Origin: Paraeggerthella hongkongensis
GTDB taxonomy: Bacteria > Actinomycetota > Coriobacteriia > Coriobacteriales > Eggerthellaceae
Direction of reading: 5' to 3'
Length of the DNA stretch: 48,423 nt
Assembly: GCF_003726035.1 (NCBI RefSeq)
Contig: NZ_QICD01000017.1
Span: forward strand, 1 to 48,423
Shown here: positions 8,341 through 15,981 of the stretch, piece after piece
Numbering within the stretch: position 1 is the stretch's first letter
Layout of the letters: each line of letters opens with the position of its first letter
Made by a program: the position numbers and the translations under genes
The notes under the pieces: model-generated
What the model was told of the DNA's origin: nothing
Databases searched by the model: none
What the model saw: only the letters and a program-made list of their open reading frames with translations

Positions 8341-9209
8341 CGGGTTTCGATTCGGCTTCGTGGCCCGCCGATGCTCCGTTGGCTCGCGAGACGTTCGAGG
8401 CCAAGGTTCGCGAAGAAGGGGCGCTGCGCTATCGGGAGCTGCCTTGGCGCTATCTGGACGACCCTTACGCGGTTTTGGTTTCGGAGGTCATGCTTCAGCA
8501 AACGCAAGTGACGCGCGTTTTGAAGCACTGGGAGCGCTGGATGTCGCTGTTCCCCACGGTCGACTCGCTGGCTGCGGCTGGCACCGCCGATGTTCTGGCG
8601 CAATGGCAGGGGCTTGGCTACAACCGGCGCGCCCTTGCCCTCAAGCGCGCGTGCGAGGAATGTTCCGCCAACCATGGCGGCGCTCTTCCCGACACGGCCG
8701 AACAGCTGCAGCAGCTCCCCGGCATCGGCCCCGCTACGGCGGCCGGCGTCATGGCGTTCGCGTTCGGCAAGCCTTCGATCTACATCGAAACGAACGTGCG
8801 CACGGTGTTTCTGCATGAGGTATTCCCCCAGCGCGACAAGGTGTCCGATCGGGAGCTGACGCCGCTCGTGGCCGCTACGTGCCCGCAAGACGATGCGCGC
8901 GCCTGGTACTACGCGCTTTTGGATTACGGCGCGCATCTGAAAACGCTTGTCGCCAACCCTTCGCGGCGCAGCGCTCATTACGCGAGGCAATCGACCTTCG
9001 ACGGGTCGCGCCGTCAGAAGCGTGCCGAGCTGGTGCGCGTGGTGCTGGCCGAGCCAGGCATCGGCTTCGACGATCTGGCCGCTCGTCTAGATGCGTTCGA
9101 GCGCGCGGCGGGTCGCGACGGCGTGGATGCCGAGACGTTCGACTCCATCGTAAACGACCTAGTGCGAGAAGGGTTCTTCCGCCAAGAAGAAGGTGTCTTC
9201 AGGGCGTAG
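8331..9209 (+). CDS. MutY-like adenine DNA glycosylase without Fe-S ligands
   Basis: This 292-residue HhH-GPD glycosylase would remove adenine mispaired with oxidised guanine. Conserved SEVMLQQTQV (residues 51-60) contains the Glu equivalent to E. coli MutY Glu37, and the helix-hairpin-helix is LPGIGPATAAG (129-139). The catalytic Asp position is Glu153 (IETNVRTVF instead of the usual LDGNV or LDTNV). The four cysteines of the C-terminal [4Fe-4S] loop are absent; the segment after DYGAHLKTL has none. A short winged-helix-like tail replaces the NUDIX-like domain. GTG 8331, overlapping the Rrf2 stop and preceded by GGAAAG, gives a normal N terminus; an ATG at 8247 would add a basic low-complexity extension. 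Short cluster-less homologues are known, so this may be a valid subfamily rather than decay. Confidence 0.8.
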   Translation: MRVAGFDSASWPADAPLARETFEAKVREEGALRYRELPWRYLDDPYAVLVSEVMLQQTQVTRVLKHWERWMSLFPTVDSLAAAGTADVLAQWQGLGYNRRALALKRACEECSANHGGALPDTAEQLQQLPGIGPATAAGVMAFAFGKPSIYIETNVRTVFLHEVFPQRDKVSDRELTPLVAATCPQDDARAWYYALLDYGAHLKTLVANPSRRSAHYARQSTFDGSRRQKRAELVRVVLAEPGIGFDDLAARLDAFERAAGRDGVDAETFDSIVNDLVREGFFRQEEGVFRA

Positions 9210-9249
9210 CGTGCGTGCTGTCTGCCTTCGTCTGCGTTCTGAAGTGGGC

Positions 9250-9323
9250 GCAAAACGGTACCTGGGGCAATTCGCGGGTGCTTGCGCGCGGTTTGAAGCC
9301 GCTTGAGTTTTTCATGACCTGGT
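9250..9323 (+). repeat. Copy X of a dispersed hairpin-bearing intergenic repeat
   Basis: This stretch in the mutY-mntP gap shares, in the same order, CAAAACGG, a GGC-ATT-CG block, CGCG, GCC and GTTTTTCAT...CTGGT with the reverse complement of 20291-20370. Identity is patchy by eye. The centre can fold with GGC/GCC and TTC/GAA pairing. No protein or promoter is associated with it. The rest of 9210-9440 shows no gene. Confidence 0.4.
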
Positions 9324-9448
9324 GTTTTGCTTTTCGCGTGCGGCGATCCGGTGCATAAAGCGCGCCTCCGCCTGTCATAGGCGGCACTTTGCGTCCAGGC
9401 TGAGCGCGCGGCCCGCTAAAAGATGGGCGCGCGAGCGGGTCTCTGTGG

Positions 9449-9454
9449 TAGAAT
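9449..9454 (+). promoter_or_regulatory. -10 element for the Mn2+ riboswitch-mntP transcript
   Basis: TAGAAT lies 7-12 nt before the expected first base of the riboswitch. No good -35 hexamer is visible 17 nt upstream. Confidence 0.45.
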
Positions 9455-9460
9455 ACCTCA

Positions 9461-9610
9461 ATCCCGTGGGGGAGTAGTCGGCGCCGTACGGCGTGGCTGG
9501 GTCAACATACTGCTTCGGACGAAGCTGGCCAGCATTAAATGACAAGACTCGCGGTGTGGCGAAGGCGTCGCACCGTGCATTTCCGTAACCGGCGCGCGCC
9601 GGTATTTTTA
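9461..9610 (+). promoter_or_regulatory. Mn2+ riboswitch (yybP-ykoY class) with terminator
   Basis: The conserved aptamer segments occur in order: GGGGAGTAG near 9469-9477, TCAACATACT near 9502-9511, and ATGACAAGACT near 9539-9549. This class binds Mn2+ and turns on Mn exporters when the metal is in excess. The expression platform is a strong intrinsic terminator, ACCGGCGCGCGCCGGT (9588-9603) followed by ATTTTTA, 68 nt before mntP. Mn2+ binding should prevent terminator formation. Class, order and target gene agree. Confidence 0.92.
9588..9610 (+). terminator. Riboswitch-controlled intrinsic terminator before mntP
   Basis: A perfect self-complementary 16-mer (9588-9603) is followed by a T-rich tract. 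It forms the off-state of the preceding riboswitch. Confidence 0.85.
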
Positions 9611-9677
9611 TGCCCTGGTGCGGGGAAGAGGCTGCGCGGGGTTTGCTGGGGTTGAAGGCGGACGAGAGGATTGCGCT

Positions 9678-10259
9678 GTGGGTTTTGTCGAATTGCTGCT
9701 GGTGGGCGTAGGTTTGTCCATGGACGCGTTTGCGGTTTCCGTGTGCAAGGGGTTGTGCATGAAGCGCCTGAACATGCGTCAAGCGTTGGTGATCGCGTTG
9801 TTCTTCGGAGGGTTCCAGGCGCTCATGCCGCTGATCGGTTGGGCGTTGGGTACCCAGTTCGAGCAGTTTATCACGCCGGTCGATCATTGGGTCGCCTTCG
9901 GGCTTTTGCTGATCATCGGCGCGAAAATGCTATGGGACTCGTTTCACGGCGACGATGACGAACAGCTTTCCTGCGCGGTGGACGGGCGACTTGACCTGCG
10001 CGAGCTGACGATGATGGCGGTGGCTACCAGCATCGATGCCTTGGCCGTGGGCATCACGTTCGCGTTTCTGCGCGTTGACATCGTGGCTTCGGTGGTCGTC
10101 ATCGGCGTGACCACGTTCGCGCTTTCCCTTGTCGGCGTGGCGGTGGGGCACCGCTTCGGTGCGCGCTACGAAAAGCCCGCTACCGTCGTTGGGGGCGTCG
10201 TGCTCATTCTCATCGGCTTGAAAATCCTGCTCGAGCACCTGGGGATACTGACGTTCTAA
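9678..10259 (+). CDS. mntP: Mn2+ efflux pump MntP
   Basis: A six-helix membrane protein of 193 residues that exports manganese. It has the two family signatures, GLSMDAFAVSVCKG near the N terminus and TSIDALAVGITFAF in the second half, with the membrane Asp residues needed for transport. The acidic loop HGDDDEQ lies between the two halves. GTG 9678 follows GAGAGGA at 9664-9670. It is the only gene behind the Mn2+ riboswitch, giving metal-dependent induction. It converges with pheA. Confidence 0.95.
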   Translation: MGFVELLLVGVGLSMDAFAVSVCKGLCMKRLNMRQALVIALFFGGFQALMPLIGWALGTQFEQFITPVDHWVAFGLLLIIGAKMLWDSFHGDDDEQLSCAVDGRLDLRELTMMAVATSIDALAVGITFAFLRVDIVASVVVIGVTTFALSLVGVAVGHRFGARYEKPATVVGGVVLILIGLKILLEHLGILTF

Positions 10260-10338
10260 CGATTCTCGAGAACCTTCCAGGCAGAACCCGGGCCAGCGAA
10301 GAGCTGCCCGGTGGAATGGCCGCGATCGGCGGAGGGGC

Positions 10339-10409
10339 CGGGGAAGAGGTCCGCCGAGCGAGTTCCGCAGCGAAGCGAGGACTGTCTGAGCGATTGGGCC
10401 TCTTTCCCG
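10339..10409. repeat. Long imperfect hairpin element between mntP and pheA
   Basis: A 14-bp stem with two G-U pairs (10339-10352 with 10396-10409) encloses about 43 nt containing short near-repeats of GAGCGAG / GCGAAGCGAGGA / GAGCGA. It lies between the 3' ends of two convergent genes and lacks a T-run. It may act as a bidirectional terminator or be a REP-like element; only one copy occurs in this window. Confidence 0.4.
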
Positions 10410-10434
10410 ACCCCGGTTCCCATAGGTTGATGCG

Positions 10435-11286
10435 CTAGCCGACCGGGTAGCTGCCGAGCACCTTCACCTCGCGCAGCTTGAGGCGCAGGCAGTTGAGCGC
10501 GGTTTGCACGGGCAGGTCGTTCACGCTGCCTTCCAGGTCCACGAAGAACATGTACTCGCCAAGCGCCTGTTTGGTGGGCCGGGACTGGATCTTGGTCAGG
10601 TTGATGCCCGCGTAGGCGAATTCGGACAAGATCATGAGCAGCGCGCCCGCCTTGTCCGCTTGCAGAAACAATGCGAGCGAGGTCTTGAAGCGCTCTCCCT
10701 CGAAAACCGGCGGATGCCCCTGGCGGCCGATGAGCGCGAACGAGGTTTGGTTGCCGTAATGGTCCTCGATGCCCGCTTCGGCTACGCGCGCTCCGTACAG
10801 CTTCGCGGCGAACGAGTTGCCGATGCCGGCTACTTCGGGATCGGATGCGGCCAGGCGCGCGCTTTCCGCGGTGGAAGACGTGGTGATGGTGGCGCGCCCC
10901 GGAAGCTGCTCGTTCAGGTAGCGTCGGCATTGCGCGAGGCCTTGCGGATGCGAGGCAACCGTCTTGATGCGCGTAAGATCGCTTTCGGGATGCACCAGCA
11001 AGCAGTGGTGGATGTCGAGCACTGCTTCGCCCAGGATGGTGGCCGAGCTGCGAAACGCGAAGTTGTCGAGCGTGGCCGTTACCGGACCTTCGAGGGCGTT
11101 TTCCATAGCTACGACGCCGTAGGCGCAGCGGCCGCGATCCACGCAATCGAACACCTCGCTGAAAGACGGGCATTCCACCAGGTTCGGCTCGTCGATTCCC
11201 AAGCGCGCGGCAAAGGACCGCGCGGCCTCGTCGCTGTACGTTCCAGCGGGTCCCAGGTAGGCGAAAGAAGCTTCTGTCAGCGTCAT
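10435..11286 (-). CDS. pheA: Prephenate dehydratase
   Basis: This 283-residue monofunctional enzyme converts prephenate to phenylpyruvate in phenylalanine synthesis. The catalytic domain (about residues 7-190) shows LGPAGTYSDEAA, VVAMENALEGPV and SHPQGLAQCRRYL. The usual NxTRF motif is NQTSF (179-183): the essential Thr is kept and Arg is Ser. The C-terminal ACT domain has GALL (214-217) and QSRP (234-237) in place of the Phe-binding ESRP, so feedback regulation may be altered. No chorismate mutase domain is fused. Start ATG 11286 follows AGAAGGA. A likely -10 (TATGAT, 11337-11332 on the minus strand) lies about 50 nt upstream. Confidence 0.93.
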   Translation of the reverse strand: MTLTEASFAYLGPAGTYSDEAARSFAARLGIDEPNLVECPSFSEVFDCVDRGRCAYGVVAMENALEGPVTATLDNFAFRSSATILGEAVLDIHHCLLVHPESDLTRIKTVASHPQGLAQCRRYLNEQLPGRATITTSSTAESARLAASDPEVAGIGNSFAAKLYGARVAEAGIEDHYGNQTSFALIGRQGHPPVFEGERFKTSLALFLQADKAGALLMILSEFAYAGINLTKIQSRPTKQALGEYMFFVDLEGSVNDLPVQTALNCLRLKLREVKVLGSYPVG

Positions 11287-11331
11287 GTTGAATCCTTCTA
11301 GTTCTCAGGTTCTCTTTGCATATCGTGTGCT

Positions 11332-11337
11332 ATCATA
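11332..11337 (-). promoter_or_regulatory. -10 element for pheA
   Basis: TATGAT on the minus strand, 46 nt upstream of the pheA ATG. The -35 is not well conserved. Confidence 0.4.
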
Positions 11338-11632
11338 CCCGTTTTGCGACGGGAGAAGTGGTGCACGACAAGAAACCGAACGGTCGCTTGCGTCGATTTA
11401 CGGCTGGTTTCTTGCGTCGGACTGTTTGCATAGCAGGGGGCGAAACCCGGCAAATGCTGCATCAAAATGCAGGCATGAGCCGAAATGGTGAATACTGTTT
11501 GTTACGGCTTCGGACGGCGGTAACACTTTCGCGCCATTTGCGGGTTAAACGTTGCGCTCGCGCACCTTTTCTCCATTTTTGCATAACCGTCGTGGAGAAT
11601 GCATAAGCAGGTAAGCAAGACGAGAAGCACCT
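11338..11632 (+). other. Divergent intergenic region upstream of the hydrogenase operon
   Basis: This roughly 300-nt stretch between divergent pheA and the hydrogenase genes must carry the hydrogenase promoter. AATACT at 11491-11496 is the best -10-like hexamer, without a clear -35. No FNR-type palindrome (TTGAT-N4-ATCAA) was found. No convincing coding frame is present. Confidence 0.35.
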
Positions 11633-11646
11633 GAGGAGGTGTGCAC

Positions 11647-12858
11647 ATGGGAAAAGAGGCCACCGTATCTGAGTTTCAGGATATGCTGGCGGCTCGAGGA
11701 GTAAGCCGCCGCGATTTCATGAAGCTTTGCGGCGCGGTCGCAGTTGCCGCCGGGCTGTCCGAACTGGCTGCTCCGAAGATAGCGCAGGCTCTCGAAAAAT
11801 CCGTGATCGGCGCAACGAAGGGTAAGTTGTACCCGGTCATTTGGATCGAAGGCGCGTCGTGCACGGGTTGCACTGAGTCGTTCGCCCAAGTTGAGACGCC
11901 GAGCGCGGCTACGATCGTGCTCGAGATGATCTCGCTCAACTATTCCGAGACGCTTTCGGCCGCTGCCGGTCATTCCGTCGAAGAGGCGAAGGCGCAGACG
12001 ATCGAAGCCGGCAACTACATCCTTATCTACGAGGGAGCTGTGCTGGAGGGATGGGGCGGCCAGGCTCTGCGCGTCGCCGATGCTCCGGGCACGCATCATC
12101 TGGAGGAGGCCGCTGCGAACGCCAACGCGGTCATCGCGCTGGGATCTTGCGCGGTCAACGGCGGTTGGATGGGCGCGCACCCCAATTCTGCGGGCGCCTT
12201 GGGCGTTCAGCAGTATCTGGAGAAGGCCGGCATCAACGTTCCGGTGGTGAACATTCCCGGCTGCCCGGCCAACCCCGAATGGCTCGTGTCCGTTTTGGTG
12301 GACGTCGTCCTCATGGACAACACGCTGCCCCCGCTTGACAACCAGAACAAGCCCGTCGGCATCTTCGGCCAGACCGTTCACGACAACTGCGAGCGTCGCG
12401 GTCATTTCGAGAACGGCGAGTTCGTGTACCAGTTCGGCTCCAAGGAAGAAGCCATGGGCTACTGCCTGTACCCGCTGGGATGCCGTGGTCCTCAGACGAA
12501 GTCCAACTGCGGCGTCGTGCTGTGGAACGACCGTCGCAGCTGGTGCGTCCAGGCCGGCTCTCCTTGCATCGGCTGCTGCGAGGCCAACCCCAACGATCCG
12601 GGCCAGAACTGGGTCGAGGTCAACACCCCGTTCTACAAGCGCCATCGCGACCTGCGCATCGGCGACTGGATGGTCCAGCCCGGCACTATCGCTTTGGGCA
12701 TCACCTGCTTCCTGGCGGGCGCCCTGGTCGTGCACGGCTTCGGCATGAAGCTGTCCGGACGCATGGACGGCGGCGCGGACTTCGAGAAGGTGCGCGCTTG
12801 GGATGCCAAGCACCCCGACAAGTCCATCGGCAAGTACGACGATAAGGAAGGGAGGTAA
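11647..12858 (+). CDS. [NiFe] uptake hydrogenase, small (Fe-S) subunit
   Basis: This 403-residue subunit passes electrons from the NiFe site to the membrane. The Tat signal SRRDFMKLCG (twin Arg at 21-22) shows that the folded complex is exported. Proximal cluster ligands are in EGASCTGC (Cys72, Cys75), GSCA and PGCP; distal ligands are in VHDNC, GYC and LGC; medial ligands are in SNC, SWC300, SPC and IGC. Cys300 stands where a Pro occurs in standard enzymes with a [3Fe-4S] medial cluster, so a [4Fe-4S] medial cluster is likely. A C-terminal membrane anchor (GTIALGITCFLAGALVVHGF) follows. ATG 11647 has AGGAGG 7 nt upstream. The sequence fits group 1 hydrogenases, probably the coriobacterial group 1i (inferred). 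It is the first gene of the operon with the large subunit and cytochrome b. Confidence 0.95.
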   Translation: MGKEATVSEFQDMLAARGVSRRDFMKLCGAVAVAAGLSELAAPKIAQALEKSVIGATKGKLYPVIWIEGASCTGCTESFAQVETPSAATIVLEMISLNYSETLSAAAGHSVEEAKAQTIEAGNYILIYEGAVLEGWGGQALRVADAPGTHHLEEAAANANAVIALGSCAVNGGWMGAHPNSAGALGVQQYLEKAGINVPVVNIPGCPANPEWLVSVLVDVVLMDNTLPPLDNQNKPVGIFGQTVHDNCERRGHFENGEFVYQFGSKEEAMGYCLYPLGCRGPQTKSNCGVVLWNDRRSWCVQAGSPCIGCCEANPNDPGQNWVEVNTPFYKRHRDLRIGDWMVQPGTIALGITCFLAGALVVHGFGMKLSGRMDGGADFEKVRAWDAKHPDKSIGKYDDKEGR

Positions 12859-12864
12859 GCCTAC

Positions 12865-14511
12865 ATGACCCGTTCAGTCATCGACCCGGTCACCCGTATC
12901 GAGGGCCATCTCCGCATCGAGATGGAAGTCGAGAACGGCAAGGTCTCCGACGCCTGGGTGTCCGGCGGCTGCTTCCGCGGTATGGAGCTCGTCGTGCAGA
13001 ACCGCACGCCCGAAGATGCGGCGCAGATCGTGCAGCGCATCTGCGGCGTGTGCCCGGTGTCGCACGCTCACGCGTCCGCCATTGCCGCCGAAAAGGCTTA
13101 CGGCATCAAGATCTCGAACAATGCGCGCATCATCCGCAACCTGATCGAGGGCGCGCAGTTCCTGCATAGCCACATCTTGTGGTTCTACAACCTGGCTGCG
13201 CTCGACTACGTGAACCCGCTCAACGCGCTCAAGGCCGATGCGGCCGACGCGTACGATTTGGCGCAGGCCGCCGGCACGTCCATCAACAGCGACTTCAACG
13301 TGCTGAAGGAGCGCCTGACGAACTTCGCCGACAACGGCCAGCTGTCCATCTTCTCGGGCAACTGGTTCGACGCCGAGGACGGCACCGCCTATCAGCTGCC
13401 GCCCGAGCTCGACCTCATCTGCACCGCGCACTATCTTGAGGCGCTGACCATGCAGGCGAAGGCTTCGCAGGTTTCCGCTTTGCTGGGCGGCAAGATGCCG
13501 CACGTCATGACGATCATCCCCGGCGGCACCGCGTTCGTGCCCACCGATCAGAAGCTCGACGATCTCAAGGGCCTCGTCGACGAGATCTACACCTGGGTTG
13601 CCACCACCATGATCCCGGACACCTTGGCTATCGCTCCGTACTACATGGACGCGCTCACCTGGGGCAAGGGTTGCGGTCGCTACATCGCTTGGGGCGTGTT
13701 CGAGAACAAGAGCATGGAGATGGCGGATCGCTATCTGCCCATGGGCGTCGTCGACGACAAGCTCAACCTGTCCGACGTGCAGGAGAACCTCATCACCGAG
13801 TACATGGGCCGTTCCTGGTACAAGGGCGACGCGACCATGACGTCTCCGTACTTCGTTACGGAGCCGGAGTACACGTCCTACGACGTGAACGACCGCTACA
13901 CGTGGGTCAAGTGCCCCGCGTACGACGGCAAGGCTTGCGAGGCTGGCGGACTTTCCCGTATCTTGGCTGCGTACAAGCGCAACGTGCCGTTCGTCAAGGA
14001 GCACGTTGACGGTCTGCTGGATGCGCTGGGCGCTCCCGGCCAGATCGGCGTTGCCCAGTCCACGCTCGGCCGTACTGCCGTTCGTCAGATCGAGACGCTC
14101 TACATCGCCGGCCTCATGAAGGAATGGACCGACGAGCTGGTTGAGGCCGTCAAGAGCGGCGACAGCGAGTACTTCCGCGAGCCCGCCACCATCACCGGCG
14201 CCGGCTCGGGCTTCTGGGAAGCTCCGCGCGGCGCGCTTTATCACAGCGAGACCGTCAAGGACGGCAAGATCGATGGCTACCAGATCATCATTCCGTCCAC
14301 GTGGAACTTGGCTCCCATGAACGGCAACGGCGAGAAGGGCCCGCTGGAGCAGGCGCTTATCGGCGTGCCCGTGGGTGATGTGGAGAAGCCGATCAACGCT
14401 TTGCGCACGGTTCACAGCTTCGACCCCTGCACGGCATGCGCGGTGCACGTCACCGAGCCGGCCACGGGCAAGAGCTTCGAAACCGTCACGAGCCCGTGGG
14501 GGGTGAAGTAA
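12865..14511 (+). CDS. [NiFe] uptake hydrogenase, large (catalytic) subunit
   Basis: This 548-residue subunit carries the NiFe(CN)2CO site that oxidises H2. The N-terminal ligand motif is RICGVCPVSHAHA (Cys60, Cys63) and the C-terminal one is DPCTACAVH (Cys522, Cys525, His528). After His528 there is a 20-residue extension that must be removed by a maturation protease once nickel is inserted; a protease of that type is encoded at 16416. Conserved DPVTRIEGHLRIE opens the protein. ATG 12865 has GGAAGGGAGG at the end of the small-subunit gene. The subunit has no signal of its own and should be co-exported with the Tat-bearing small subunit. Confidence 0.96.
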   Translation: MTRSVIDPVTRIEGHLRIEMEVENGKVSDAWVSGGCFRGMELVVQNRTPEDAAQIVQRICGVCPVSHAHASAIAAEKAYGIKISNNARIIRNLIEGAQFLHSHILWFYNLAALDYVNPLNALKADAADAYDLAQAAGTSINSDFNVLKERLTNFADNGQLSIFSGNWFDAEDGTAYQLPPELDLICTAHYLEALTMQAKASQVSALLGGKMPHVMTIIPGGTAFVPTDQKLDDLKGLVDEIYTWVATTMIPDTLAIAPYYMDALTWGKGCGRYIAWGVFENKSMEMADRYLPMGVVDDKLNLSDVQENLITEYMGRSWYKGDATMTSPYFVTEPEYTSYDVNDRYTWVKCPAYDGKACEAGGLSRILAAYKRNVPFVKEHVDGLLDALGAPGQIGVAQSTLGRTAVRQIETLYIAGLMKEWTDELVEAVKSGDSEYFREPATITGAGSGFWEAPRGALYHSETVKDGKIDGYQIIIPSTWNLAPMNGNGEKGPLEQALIGVPVGDVEKPINALRTVHSFDPCTACAVHVTEPATGKSFETVTSPWGVK

Positions 14512-14512
14512 C

Positions 14513-15211
14513 ATGGCGCACTTGGCACATTATCGCGAAGCGCATCCGATGCCCTTCGTCATCACGCACTGGATCAACCTGGTTGCGATGGTCCTGTTGA
14601 TCGTCACCGGCTTCGCTATCCACTTCCCGTTCTGGCCGCTGTTCATGGGCATTGCCCGCGGCGTGCATGTGTTCTGCGGCTTCGTGCTGTTCATCAACTG
14701 CATCGTACGCGTGCTGATGGCGTTCTTCGTCAAGTCCGCTCCGGACGGCGGTACGCGCTATCAGGTTACGGACTACAAGACGTGGCTGCCGCAGGCTGAC
14801 AACCGTCACCAGCTGGGCGCGTGGATCAAGTACTATCTGTTCCTGAAGAAGGACCATCCGTTGGGCGCCAAGTTGGGCGTGCCCCAGAAGATCAGCTACC
14901 TGCTGATCCCCGTGCTCATCGTCGTCATGTTCTACACGGGTCTTGCCCTGTGGGCTCCTACGATGAACCTCGGGTTCTTCGCTGCCGGCACCGACCTGGT
15001 GGGCGGTCTTATGTCGATGCGCATCATCCACTACTTCATGATGTACATCTTCATCTGCTTCATGTTCATTCACATTTACTTGGCGAACATCGAGGGCATT
15101 TCCCCGACGCTGCTCATGTTCTTCTGGAAGGAGCACGGCGGCTTGGTCTACGATCCCGAGAAGCATACGATCGTGGGCGAGGACGACCTGCATCACAAAG
15201 AGAAGGCGTAA
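14513..15211 (+). CDS. Hydrogenase cytochrome b subunit
   Basis: A 232-residue di-haem membrane protein that takes electrons from the small subunit to the quinone pool (menaquinone in this group). Four hydrophobic helices are visible, with His19 and His52 in the N-terminal half and RIIHYFMMYIFICFMFIHIYL in the last helix as likely haem ligands. It resembles the HyaC/cytochrome b561 hydrogenase family. ATG 14513 begins one base after the large-subunit stop, so the three genes are translated together. A strong terminator follows at 15243. Confidence 0.9.
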   Translation: MAHLAHYREAHPMPFVITHWINLVAMVLLIVTGFAIHFPFWPLFMGIARGVHVFCGFVLFINCIVRVLMAFFVKSAPDGGTRYQVTDYKTWLPQADNRHQLGAWIKYYLFLKKDHPLGAKLGVPQKISYLLIPVLIVVMFYTGLALWAPTMNLGFFAAGTDLVGGLMSMRIIHYFMMYIFICFMFIHIYLANIEGISPTLLMFFWKEHGGLVYDPEKHTIVGEDDLHHKEKA

Positions 15212-15242
15212 GCACTCTTCGTCGAAAGCGGCATAACGTACG

Positions 15243-15282
15243 AACCGGGCCGGATCCCTTATGGGGTCCGGCCCGGTTTTTT
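15243..15282 (+). terminator. Intrinsic terminator of the hydrogenase operon
   Basis: A 15-bp stem (15243-15257 with 15264-15278) is followed by TTTTTT. It separates the structural hydrogenase genes from the convergent FMN reductase gene and can serve both strands. Confidence 0.9.
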
Positions 15283-15326
15283 CATCGGCTGGCAGGTTTT
15301 TCGCGCTTGCGTACTCGTCCTTGCGC

Positions 15327-15884
15327 TTAACGTGCGGCTTCGATGAAGCGGACGAAGGCATCTGCTTGTCGTTCCAGATAAGGGGCGGACGCGTCCAGCT
15401 TAAGGACGCCCCCTTTGGCTTGCGAGCCAACGTGCGGTATGCAGAGGCGGGGCTTGTTCATGACGCGCACGTTGAGGTAATTCAGCATGCAGGCAAGTTG
15501 CTCTTGTGCATGCTCGGCGCCGCTCATGCCGATGCTGGCTCCCGAAAGGGCTACGGGCTTGCCTACGATGACCGGTCCTTCCGTTGCGCTGACCGGTCGC
15601 GAGAGCCAATCGAGAAGGTTTTTAAGCGGCCCGGGAATAGCATGGTTGTATTCGGGGCTGAACAGCCATACGCCGTCGGCGTTGCGAACGGCTTGCCGTA
15701 CGCGAGCGATGGCGGGAGGCTCGGGGTGTTCGGAGTCTTCGTTCATAAAGGGAACGTCGTCCCAGTTCAGAATAGTGAACGTTACGTTGGGGTGTCGCTG
15801 TTTCAGCAGTTCGCCCGCCGCCTGTGCAACTTGGAGATTGTAGCTGCCCATGCGTTTCGACCCTACGATGGCAAGTACGTTCAT
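15327..15884 (-). CDS. NAD(P)H-dependent FMN reductase family flavoprotein
   Basis: This 185-residue flavodoxin-fold protein of the NADPH-dependent FMN/azo/chromate reductase family has the FMN phosphate loop VGSKRMGSYNLQVAQ near the N terminus and the signature SPEYNHAIPGPLKNLLDWL around residues 76-94. It probably transfers hydride from NAD(P)H to flavin, quinone or xenobiotic acceptors in the cytoplasm. ATG 15884 is preceded by AAGGAG. It lies on the strand opposite to the hydrogenase genes and splits them from the protease gene; a functional link is not evident. Confidence 0.88.
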   Translation of the reverse strand: MNVLAIVGSKRMGSYNLQVAQAAGELLKQRHPNVTFTILNWDDVPFMNEDSEHPEPPAIARVRQAVRNADGVWLFSPEYNHAIPGPLKNLLDWLSRPVSATEGPVIVGKPVALSGASIGMSGAEHAQEQLACMLNYLNVRVMNKPRLCIPHVGSQAKGGVLKLDASAPYLERQADAFVRFIEAAR

Positions 15885-15936
15885 GTGCTCTCCTTCCGCT
15901 TTGCCGGACCCTCCCGTAGAAGGGTGCTTCGTGGAC

Positions 15937-15942
15937 TATAAT
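15937..15942 (+). promoter_or_regulatory. -10 element for the membrane protein-protease pair
   Basis: Consensus TATAAT 40 nt upstream of the GTG at 15982. The -35 region is poor. Confidence 0.5.
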
Positions 15943-15981
15943 GGCAGGGAATCATTGAGGTTTCGAAAAGGATACCGAACT

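Noticed and set aside
12874-14514. 546-codon open frame antisense to the hydrogenase large subunit
   Set aside because: The plus strand encodes an unmistakable NiFe large subunit; the antisense frame has no start signal or motif.
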